Source: Heracleum sosnowskyi (Eukaryota > Streptophyta > Magnoliopsida > Apiales > Apiaceae). Taken from it: 64,000 nucleotides of DNA. Each line of letters starts with the position of its first letter. Position 1 is the first letter of the stretch. Where the stretch lies: positions 79,347,564-79,411,563 of the forward strand of contig CM061245.1 in assembly GCA_030848705.1 (NCBI GenBank), written 5' to 3'. Under the pieces are notes generated by a model. The model was not told the DNA's origin and searched no databases. It saw only the letters and a program-made list of their open reading frames with translations. Of the stretch, positions 54,927 through 64,000 are shown one piece after another. A program made the position numbers and the translations under genes.

Positions 54927-54934
54927 TATAAATA
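54927..54934 (+). promoter_or_regulatory. TATA box upstream of element D ORF3
   Basis: TATAAATA in CTATCATATAAATACTTG, just after the word cluster and before the ORF3 coding region. Element B has a similar box at the matching place, suggesting that ORF3 in this lineage has its own promoter. Confidence 0.55.
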
Positions 54935-54959
54935 CTTGTTGCCGACCGTTCACAACTTT

Positions 54960-57900
54960 TCATTCTGTCTATTGCTCTCAATTTCTAAAACCCAAACTCA
55001 AACTCTCTTCTCTCTTCTTCATTCTCAATTTCAAATTGCACCTAAATCTCAAGCAGCCTCTTCTTCAAACCCCTTAACCATTCCCAAAGAAACCAATCTT
55101 CTCACCATTCCATCTGAAACCGAGGCAAACCCAAGATACAAGTGCTTTGTACGCTTTCTGAACACCTCATATCTTCGTCAGGCATTGACGATGAATCCAC
55201 CCATGTACGTTGATATCCTTGAGGCGTTTTGGAGGACGGCCAATTGCACTTTACTGGCAAGAGAAGATGGCACTTCATTCTATGAAGTAACCTGCAGTAT
55301 TGGAGGAAAGGAGTTGGTATTTGGGGAGAAAGAAGTAAATGAAACATTTGGTTTTAAGACGGAGGGGCATGATGCTGAAGCTAGTGACAAGGAAATGGTG
55401 GATTTCTTGACACTGATAAAGTATGCTGATGAGATAGATATGGGGAAGCGGACCAAGAAGCATGTAAGGAGGGAATGGTCGTTCTTGTTTGATGCTTTGC
55501 AGAAGGTGTTTCTGTGCAGAAAGACTGGGTGGGATCAAATCAGCCACATTGCAGTGAGGCTTGCTCATTCCCTGGCATACAACCAGGAAATCAATGTAGG
55601 AGCAATCATTGTAAGGGAATCGGCTCAAAGGTTGGGTAAGTCTCCACGCCATAGAGGTACTGAAATCTTCTATCCTCGTTTTCTTCAATGCATTTTAAAT
55701 CATTTAGATTCTCATTTGCATGAATTAGAAGGTATAGACACAACAAAGTTGGCTTATCCTAAGTCCATGTCCAAAGTTCTATTTGGTACATTGGACACTA
55801 GGAATCAAGTTGATGTAATTTTGCGTGTGACAGAGCATATGCAAAACACATTCAAAACTTACATACTTGATCAACCCATATATCATGAACTTTCTTGGAA
55901 AGGAAAGGCTAAGGTTGATGAAGCTACAGAGTCTAACCCAAGCCTTCCTAACCCATCCAATGACCCCCCTGCAAACAGTACAGTAGTAATTAGGGAGCCA
56001 AGTGCACCAGTCTCTCAAAAGATTGGTGTTACTAAAAAGAAGACAAAAAAGAGACCCTTAGCTATTATCAATGAGTCTGTAGAAATAGGATGTGAGGAAT
56101 CTGAGTCACAGCTCACCAGACCAAAGAAGAAGTCTAAAGAAATAGCCACCACTGAATCCTCCCAACAGGATTCAGATGTGCAAAAAGGGGTACACCTGTT
56201 ACTGTCAATGGCCTCTCAACAGGACATTGACATTGAAAAGAGTAGTCTCTCCACTACATTCTGTACAGAGTCTGCACAGGGTCAAGAACTCACTCTTGAC
56301 CCAAGAGGAAATAAGGGTGGTCCTACACACAATTGAGACTCCTCCTATTTCTCAGGGGGAGTTTCCAAAATCTGTTCTACACCACACTTCTCTTCCAGAA
56401 TCTACATCTAATATTTCTTCTAAACAGAATAGTCATTCTCATGACATTTCTGCAATTGATCAATCACAATCCAAATCTTTGATTGAACCAACCTCAAGTG
56501 ACATGGTGCATGACACTGTGCTCACCACCCAGGAACCACATCTAGTTGGTCAGGGAATGCATGCTGGGGCATATCCTAATGACACCAACACAAACATAGA
56601 GGATTCACCAGTTCTTACTGGAGACTCTATGCCAAACTCTCCATTCCTTATGGACATGGACCTGCCTTCACAGGCACATGAAGATGATATTGTCACTCAT
56701 ACCATTTCAATGGAGACAACATCAGACTCCACAGTCATTTCAAGACTGGAGGAAACTCAAACATCCACCCCACCTGAAGTGCCAAGCACTAGCTCTAACT
56801 TGGCTCAGGCCACCATGACAGAATGGCTGAAACCTGTGCAACATGACAGGGCTTCAGGATCATCCTCTGTGCCACCACAATTGACGGAAGAAGAATTGCA
56901 AAATCTTCATGTGGCACAGATAGATGAGTTCTCAAAGATTGCCCAACATCTCCTCACAGCTGGACTGTCTAATCAAGACTATGAAGCTATTTTGCTTTGT
57001 CACAAGGAGGATGTTGAGGCTCAGGCAGAAAAGATTGTGGATGAAGCCCAACAGGATGGAAATGTGGATGTCTGGTTGGATGCTAAGAGGTCAGTGAAGC
57101 TAAAGGATGCACTAGCCTATCTCAGGGAAGAATATCTCACAGCTCTATGATCAAATGCCAAGGGTCTTTCTCCTGCAGATATCTATGAGGCAGTTTATGA
57201 GGTGTATAAAAGTCAATTGAAGGCTCTGCACTATCTTGGGAAAGGTCTTCAATCAGAGGTCTCAACTATCAAGGAGGAAACTGACCAATCTATGGTTCAG
57301 CTAAGGAATGCCTATCTCTCTGATTTTCCCAAGGTGGATGGCATCCTCAAAGAAGTCAGGAAGACCACTCAGCATGTGTCTACAATGGATCTCTCTCTAG
57401 CTATGGTGGCTGACAATTTGAAGAAAATGTCCACCAAGTTAGACAACCAACTGCAATCTAACATCAATATCAACTCTATGCTCTCAGTGCTATGGAAAAA
57501 CCAGTATGGTGACAAACTGGTGGATGAGGTTCCTGTCTCCAATATTACTAAATTTGACTTCTCAAAGCTCAAGGACCAGGCCCTCAATCCTTTCAAGTCT
57601 GAGCAGCTGTTTTCCAAGGTTGAAAGGTTGGAGAAGGAAGTGGCATCCTTGAAATCTGAAAACCAAGGGATTTCTCATTCCTTGGAGCTCCTAAATGCCA
57701 AAATGGATGATCAAACCAACTCAACCTCAAATATTCTGTTGGTACAACAACAAATGATGACTTCTATGATGAGAAGCATGAATCTTCCTGTTCCTGGAGA
57801 AGCTCAAGACATCTTGTCTGATCCCAAGCCTAAGGGGGAGAAAGGAAAGGAAGGGGTCATTCTAGAAAAGAGAGGGGGAGCTCCTACAAAGCAAAAACTG

Positions 57901-59865
57901 AAAGAGAAAGTTACATCAGAAAAGGAGCTCAAACCAATCATCCTTCCTACTGTTTCTGTCACCAGTCTAGCTGGCCAAAAAAGTAGTGTGACTACAACCT
58001 ACTATCCTGGCACAATGCCAAGTGATGTCTCTGCTCCTCTCATCTCAACAAGTGCTCAGCCTGTCAAAGCCAACACAATCACTGAGGCCAAGCTACAGGA
58101 AGTTGCCAACACAAACATTTATCATGTGGCCTTTCTGGAGTTTCTGAAAGCCATCCTCATCAGTGTACAAGGTGACACCAAGAACTACAGAAGAATGATC
58201 AAGGAAAACATCAAGTACCTAACTGTGGTAGTCAGGAATATCAAGAATGCCTATCTAAGAGAAATTATCATGGTATCCAAAGAAAATGACCTTTGGCATT
58301 TGTCTTTTGAAACTCTGGAGAAGCTGAGATATTCTGAACTAGATGTCATACTAGAGCTAATAGTGAAGGAAGGTGACAACAACAGAATGCTGTATGAGGA
58401 TTTGAAGAAGGACCAATTTTCAAGATTGCCTGAGGTCATCTCAAAACCAAGAACAGTAATTTCCCAAAGCACCACCAAAGCAAACTCTATTGATCAGATT
58501 GTAGTTCCTGTACAGTTGATAATGAAGAATAAGGACAAAATAAATGGGGTACTTCAGATGCTCAGGGCAAAAAGAGGTTTCAGAATAGCAGAAGAGCTAG
58601 AGATGATCCAAACTCTTCAATCATTTCTCATTCATGGCAGAATTCCTGAGTCTTTAAAAGAAAGAAAGGACAGGAAGGATGACAAGGATGATGATGAAGA
58701 GAAAAGCTATAGAAGAAGAGGTCAGTCAAGGAGTGATAAGGATGATGCAAGTGAGAGCAGCAAGAGCAAAACCTCAAATAAGACTAAAGATGCTGATGAT
58801 GACAAGAAGGACTCCCAGGGAAAGAAGGAAACTGTAAAGAGAAGTGGAAATCAGCAAGTCAAGGACATTGCTAGCAGTACCTTAACCAAAACACAAGACT
58901 CTAAGTCTAGGGTGCGCACTGTTAGTAATGATCCTCCAAAATCATTACCCAAGACTTCTGGACCTGATTTGCCACAGAAGAAAATCCAAGCCACAACAGA
59001 AAACTCAAAAAGACACTTCCACAAAGTCACAGCTAGTGGAGTGTTACAGTGGATGAAAGGGAAAGGGATGAAGCTACTTCCAAATGATGTGGCACTGAAG
59101 ACTAACTCTCCCTGCTCCAGAAAGCTACCTCAAGTGAAGCATTTAAAGATCAAGAGTGTAGCCAGAAGGAAAAGGATAACAAAGAAGAATGGGGTAATCA
59201 CTAATGTAGTAGGGATCAAAGTGCTTCCTCTGGATGAAGACTATGATGAAGATGCCCTAGCATTTTTGAGAGCTCAAAGAATCTTTGAAGTCAAGGTGAA
59301 GCTAGATCATCTAGAAATCAAAAACACTAATGGAAGAGAAAGAGAAATGAAGCAAGGAGGCTGGCAATACTTCTCACAATATGAACTTGAAAGAATAAAT
59401 GCTCTGTTGAATTTTGAAGAAAAGGAGGAGAGATTGTGGAAGATAGAGATTGCCAGATTCTTGAAAATGCATTCTGATTATAAGGAGAACCTGAGGAAAC
59501 TAAATGAAGAGAAGAACAAACAGAGAGAGAAGGAGATGGCTGAGATGGAGGAGAGGGCTAAAGAGCTAAGGCAGAAAGGGTTGTGTAAGGTAAAACAAAA
59601 TCCTTATGTTGTGGAATACAAGAATAAAACTGGAGGGAAAAGCAAGATAATGATGGAGTTTTTGGACTCATATGTGGAAAATGCCCTTAAAGCTGCAATT
59701 GATGATTTAGAAGGCTCACCTCTCATTGAAGAACTAATTGCAAGAGAAGAACTTCAAGAAGCCATAATAAACATGAAGAGAAGAGAAGAAGTGAGAAAGA
59801 AGAAAGAGTATGATGATTATCTTGAGAAACAAATGCAAACTGAAGCTGCTGAGCAACAAAGATAA
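54960..59865 (+). pseudogene. Element D ORF3 (additional, env-like ORF), frameshifted and with one stop
   Basis: The coding frame is clear from about 55000, but no ATG precedes the conserved start of the domain; the first in-frame ATG is 55191 (MNPPMYVDILEAFWRTA). The N-terminal domain (YKCFVRFLNTSYLRQALT, VRREWSFLFDALQKVF, IFYPRFLQCILNHLD) aligns with element B. The frame shifts near 56300-56335, continues one frame over to a TGA at 57148-57150, then stays open in that frame to 59865. The middle has coiled-coil stretches (VERLEKEVASLKSENQGI) and the last third is very lysine/glutamate rich (KNKQREKEMAEMEERAKEL). The C-terminal domain is less like A and B than the N-terminus. No membrane segment is evident. 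Confidence 0.85.
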
Positions 59866-60007
59866 TCTGTAAGCTTTCAATTATGCAAATGTAATCAAAT
59901 CCCTGCTCTTAATGTTCATTCATTGTTCTCTCTGTTACTTAGTTCCTTTTATGTTAGTTAGGCTTGTTATCAGACATGAAATTGTGCCTAAGGGTCTTAC
60001 TCACAAT

Positions 60008-60018
60008 TTGGGGGAGAT
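60008..60018 (+). other. Element D polypurine tract
   Basis: TTGGGGGAGAT directly before the 3' LTR, identical in core to A and B. The roughly 140 bases from the ORF3 stop to here show no other feature. Confidence 0.93.
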
Positions 60019-61238
60019 TGTTAGGCTCAAGACATGTCTGAATACCACTATTAACAAGCCTACACTATGTGACTATGTCACACTACATGACCTAGTGAAT
60101 TCTATCACTGGGATATAGTATAGGTCTCTCTATGTACTTGTCTTGTTCTCATGAACATTAGCTTGATCATGTATGCTCAGAATTATAATGAGCTTAGTAA
60201 ATTTCTTGCATCTAGAATGTATATAGGCCATTGAATAATTGTCCTGGTAGAAGTTCAGAATTGTTCATGCAGCAGGATAGAGATGAATAAGGCCCTGTAG
60301 AAATAAGTTGCAGAAATTTGACTAAGGCATTATATAGCAAATTCAGAATAAAGCTATGTCGTGAAGTCACCAATATCCATGTTGAGAAGTGCTGGACCGC
60401 ATAGTCCATTTTGTACTATGTCGTGAAGTCCTCAAACAGCCTATGTCGTGAAGTCCTCAGAAAGCCTATGTCGCATAGTCCTCAAATGACCTATGTCGCA
60501 TAGTCCTCAAAAAGGCTGGATCGCGAAGTTCTCAAATGACCTATGTCGCAAAGTCCTCAAAGGCCATATCGCGTAGTCTTCACAAGTGACATCGCGTAGT
60601 CTGAAATGAAGTGGAGTTCACGATATCAACACTTAGCCGTTTATAACAAGACAAATCAAGGTACAGAAACAAGAATCAAAGGAGACAAATACTGAAGCAT
60701 TTGTTCTGGCAAGGTGGTCCAAAGAACAGATGGCAAATCTACAGCTAAACTTGGAGAGAAAGATAAGAGACAAGCAACTACAGGAACGGGAAAGACTCCG
60801 AAAAACAGGTGGTCCTTCCTGACACAGTTAACCTCCCATGGCAGGACAAGTTGGACTTTCAGTAAGGGGCAACTGTGTAATTAGGTGTGTGCACTATTTT
60901 GTATAGGACATATATATATCATGCACACCCCATTGTTAGCTACAAGAGAGATACTCAAAGTTTTATCTTAAGCACTCTTTTCTCTGTAAGCAAAAACAAG
61001 ATACAAACTGTTCTTGTTTAGAAGCTAGAAATTCTGTTCTGAATTTCTGGAAAGCTGTAGTATTTAATTTACTTAATACAAAGTAGATTAAAGTGATTGT
61101 GTGTGTTGTTTATTTTCTGCATATTACATAGCACAATCATATACAGCTTATTTAGTTTCAAGAATCGAAAAATATCAAAACTATCCATTCACCCCCCCCC
61201 CCCTTCTGTCTCGTTTCTAGTGGTATTCATTTCTAACA
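60019..61238 (+). repeat. Element D 3' LTR (1220 bp)
   Basis: Partner of 47367-48579, with scattered single-base differences and a run of 12 C near 61190-61203 against six in the left copy. It has the canonical TG...CA ends. Confidence 0.95.
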
Positions 61239-61243
61239 AAGAT

Positions 61244-61961
61244 TTTTCGGCTTAAGTCAGAGTACATACATTGACAATGTATTGCACCAATTAGGGATGC
61301 TAAGAGGCTAAAAGGGAAATGTTCCCATGTCTATGAGATAGTGATTGCAAAATAAATGGTCTAAAATCATTGGATGATATGGACCACATTAGTATAGTTC
61401 TATATGCTTCGGAAATTGGTTTCATAATGTATGTGATGATATGTACTCGTCATGTTGTCTCATATGCTTTAAGCATGACAATCAGGTACCAGTCTAATCC
61501 AAGTGATGGTCACTTGATTGGAATCAAGAATATTCTTAAGTGCCTGAAGAGGACTAAAGACTCATTCTTGGTATATGGAGGAGATGGGAAGCTGGATGTA
61601 AAATGTTACACGGATGTTAGTTTCTAGACAGACATGACGGTTTTTGTGTCTTAGTCTGGATTTGTGTTTTGTCTAAAAGGATGTGTTGTAAGCTAGAATA
61701 GTTCACAGCAAGAACTGTAAATGATTCTACAATCGAGGCTTAGTATATTGATAGTAGCGAAGTAGCCAAAAAGGATGTTTTGGGAATTTACCAAGGCGAT
61801 ATCACCTTACTAATGAGATTAATGATCAAGGAGATATACTTATATGTAAAGTGCATACTATTGATAATATTGCAGAACCACTGACTAAGTCTTTGTCGCA
61901 GCAGAAACATGTAAGTCACACTAGTTCCAAATGTATTGGATACATGGGATATTGGCTCTAG
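61244..61961 (+). pseudogene. Element E pol remnant (end of RT and RNase H)
   Basis: Continuation of the element E coding region after D. Recognisable pieces are ASEIGFIMYVMICTRHVVSYALSM, IRYQSNPSDGHLIGIKNILKCLKRTKDSFLVYGG, VKCYTDVSF (the RNase H start) and, in other frames, residues like NIAEPLTKSLSQQ near the end. There are several stops and at least two frame changes. Order and residues match the C-terminal part of element C. Confidence 0.85.
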
Positions 61962-61975
61962 TGCAAGTGGGAGAT
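61962..61975 (+). other. Element E polypurine tract
   Basis: TGCAAGTGGGAGAT immediately before the 3' LTR, nearly the same as in element C. Confidence 0.9.
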
Positions 61976-63806
61976 TGTTAGTATTAGTGCTCTAGAGACA
62001 ATACTTTTATGTTTTAAAGAAAATATTTTATTATTATAAATTATGTTTTATTGATTATTGTTATTATTTTATTATGTCCTTATTTACTGCGTTATAAATG
62101 TTAGCATAATAAATGTCCTTGGAATTATGATACGTATTCGATATCTTTAAGTATGTGACTTAAAAATGAGATTATATGAATAGTATCTTTATTCCTAAAT
62201 ATCTCTAGTCGAGTGTTATTATTTAAGGACAATAATAATGCACAGAGACTAGTATGTTTGTTGACTGATGACCACATCTCATTGGTCATAGGTATGGTGA
62301 TACTAAAGTCAAAACATAGGTGCATGTAAGAGTACATGACACTGGATTGACCCGCCGTGAGATTACACATGTTAATAGTATCATAACTAATTCTCACTGT
62401 GATAATGGTGTAATGATCCTTAGACCTGAAATCATTATATTTTTATACGAGAATTAATATACTTTGATTACATTAAAAGTTACTTTTGACCGGGTGATGA
62501 TAAAAGTGGACATTGGGTATATTATGAATCGTATAAGAAATATGAATGATCTAGATGGGATTTAACCCTCCTAATTTTAGGAGCGATATTATTGGCCTCT
62601 TGTTTGAGTGAGACTAAGAAATGCACGGCCGTGCTCAAATGTTGATTTGATTTAATAGTCTACTCATCGATCAAGAAAACTAAGATTAAATTATGAAGAG
62701 GATGACACATTACATGCCTCGAGTTTAATCTATAATATTAAGGTTAAAGGGATTATATTACATGGAACATTATTCACGAAAGGCTTAATCGAATCACCGA
62801 TTTAATTATTATTACTTGGGTGGCAATGATGTATTACTAGATGCCGCTCATTGTTTACAATTTTAATTAGTTATTACAATTGTTACCAATGTAATAATAA
62901 CCTACAGGGTCACACACAAAGAACTCTTGAAGGAGAAATAATTTAAATTATGAATTTAAATTTAAATAAGTAATTTATTCTATTTATAATATTAATTAAG
63001 TATGTCTTGATTAATTATTTAAATAGAAAATGGAATTACTTAAACTAATTCTGAAATTAGTTACTCCCTCTGTCCCTCTCATTTCTTTACACTTTCCTTT
63101 TTGGTACGTCCCTCTCATTTCTTTACATACCAAAAATAGTAACATTTTATAATATAAAATCCAATCACATCAACTATTTTCCTCCACTATATCTACTTTA
63201 TACCCACTTTATACATTAAATATTGATTGGTTCCACCACTTTACTCATTTTTCTTACTTTTCCATATTAATTTACACTTTTTCTTAAGCTCCGTGCCGTC
63301 CCCCCAACGTAAAGAACCTAGGGGGACAGAGGGAGTATTAATTAATTAAGTGCGACTTAATTAAATAATAAATTAGAATTTCGGATTAGTATTTTATTAT
63401 AATTGGATTATAATTAGAAAACTTATTTTCCTCTCTATATAAACTCTCAAAGAGGACTGATTTTAAGGTGGAAAAACGTTTTTATATTAAAACCCTAGCC
63501 GCTTATGAGAGCAAGAAAAGAGAGAGAGAAAGAAGCAGTTTTCGGGTGTTAGTACACATCAATCCTTCAAGAAAAGCGTTCGTGTGGTTAACGTAGAGTG
63601 TAGATCGCGAGAGCGGGATACATGGTGATTGAACAAGCTTTGGATCTCCATTAATCTTCCATTAATGAACTGTTAAAGCTTCTTAAGGTATTTGTTCTTA
63701 ATCTCCGAATTAAATCTTTTTGTTTTCGCATGGATCTTGTGGAGGGGTTTCGAATTTTGGTTTATTTTCATGTTTTCTGTTGCGTTTATGTGCTCGAAAC
63801 CCTTCA
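61976..63806 (+). repeat. Element E 3' LTR (1831 bp including a MITE)
   Basis: Partner of 41138-42703. Without the 274 bases of MITE plus target copy it is 1557 bp. TATATAAA box at 63436-63443. It has numerous scattered differences from the left copy, more than the LTR pairs of A, B or C. Confidence 0.95.
63062..63337 (+). mobile_element. Stowaway-like MITE in the element E 3' LTR
   Basis: 272-bp core 63064-63335 with terminal inverted repeats CTCCCTCTGTCC and GGACAGAGGGAG, flanked by TA on both sides. The left LTR of E has a single TA at the matching point, giving the empty site. It has no coding capacity and is internally AT-rich. TIR sequence, TA target and size fit Stowaway (Tc1/mariner-type) MITEs. 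Confidence 0.92.
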
Positions 63807-63830
63807 TAGATATCATTGAATAACCAAACA

Positions 63831-64000
63831 AAGGGGTAAAATACAACACCTAAATTAAGGTAAAAATCTAGTAATATCAATAAATATTATAAATATTTAA
63901 TATCTAAAATATTATAAATATTTAAAATCAAAGGGATAAAATACAACACCTAAATTAAGGTAAAAATCTAGTAATATCAATAAATATTATAAATATTTAA
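63831..64000. repeat. Tandem repeat, period about 100 bp (array runs off the window)
   Basis: The unit starting near 63831 (AAGGGGTAAAATACAACACC) recurs near 63931 (AAGGGATAAAATACAACACC) with nearly identical following sequence to the window end. Within the unit, ATATTATAAATATTTAA is itself repeated. AT-rich and noncoding; possibly a satellite, or another element's interior. Confidence 0.75.

Larger units (their letters stand above)
47367..61238 (+). mobile_element. Element D: Ty1/copia SIRE/Maximus-like retrotransposon inserted in element E
   Basis: TSD AAGAT at 47362-47366 and 61239-61243. LTRs are 1213 and 1220 bp, the length difference coming mostly from a longer C run in the right copy. 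Order is primer site, gag, pol, spacer, ORF3, polypurine tract, as in A and B, but without an opposite-strand gene in the spacer. Gag has one stop, pol one frameshift, and ORF3 one frameshift plus one stop, so this copy is dead though well preserved. Confidence 0.94.
41138..63806 (+). mobile_element. Element E: degraded Ty1/copia Angela/Tork-like retrotransposon, split by element D
   Basis: TSD TAGAT at 41133-41137 and 63807-63811. The left LTR is 1566 bp; the right LTR is 1831 bp because of a MITE. Primer site TGGTATCAGAGC and polypurine tract TGCAAGTGGGAGAT are present. The coding region is full of stops and frameshifts but its residues resemble element C. Element D sits in the RT-RNase H interval. 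It is the oldest-looking copia element here. Confidence 0.92.

Noticed and set aside
54769..54981. Possible opposite-strand gene in the element D spacer, matching those of A and B
   Set aside because: It overlaps the word repeats and the ORF3 TATA box, is only 70 codons, lacks the acidic composition and has no upstream TATA box. D appears to lack this gene.

Overview
The window is plant nuclear DNA, most likely from a dicot with a large, repeat-rich genome. It is built almost entirely of nested LTR retrotransposons. I found no host gene, rRNA, tRNA or organellar sequence. The plant assignment rests on the lineages present: SIRE/Maximus-like Ty1/copia elements with an extra ORF after pol, Angela/Tork-like copia elements, a Tat-like Ty3/gypsy element with two RNase H domains, initiator-Met tRNA primer sites and a Stowaway-type MITE. 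The species cannot be named from this sequence.

Left nest (1-40448). A Ty3/gypsy Tat-like element, here called G (+ strand, entering from outside the window), is split between reverse transcriptase and RNase H by SIRE-like copia element A (289-34195, - strand, TSD TATCT). A is split inside pol by a second SIRE-like element B (8175-30011, - strand, TSD ATAAC). B is split inside its 5' LTR, at the TATA box, by an intact Angela/Tork-like copia element C (20594-29660, - strand, TSD TTTAT). All junctions, LTRs, primer sites and polypurine tracts can be read exactly. G then resumes with RNase H, a second RNase H and integrase, a spliced gene on the opposite strand, a roughly 1 kb array of GAGGTCGAA words, a polypurine tract and the 3' LTR.

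Right nest (41138-63806). A degraded Angela/Tork-like element E (+ strand, TSD TAGAT) is split in its RT region by SIRE-like element D (47367-61238, + strand, TSD AAGAT). D has a broken gag, pol and ORF3. E's 3' LTR also holds a 272-bp Stowaway-like MITE. About 0.7 kb of AT-rich DNA separates the two nests, and a 100-bp-period tandem repeat ends the window.

The most unusual material lies in the SIRE-like elements. (1) A and B each carry a small acidic-protein gene on the strand opposite gag-pol, between pol and ORF3, with its own TATA box; in B it diverges from a TATA-driven ORF3. (2) Each element has a private short DNA word in its LTR that recurs through its spacers and the hypervariable parts of its genes: AATCCTGA in A, AAACTCTGA in B, and a TATGTCGCRAAGTCCTCA-like word in D. 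In A and B the words encode repeated NPD or NSD tripeptides, yet they also occur in noncoding DNA and on the other strand, so the signal looks nucleic-acid-based. An element-specific self-recognition site is one possible explanation.
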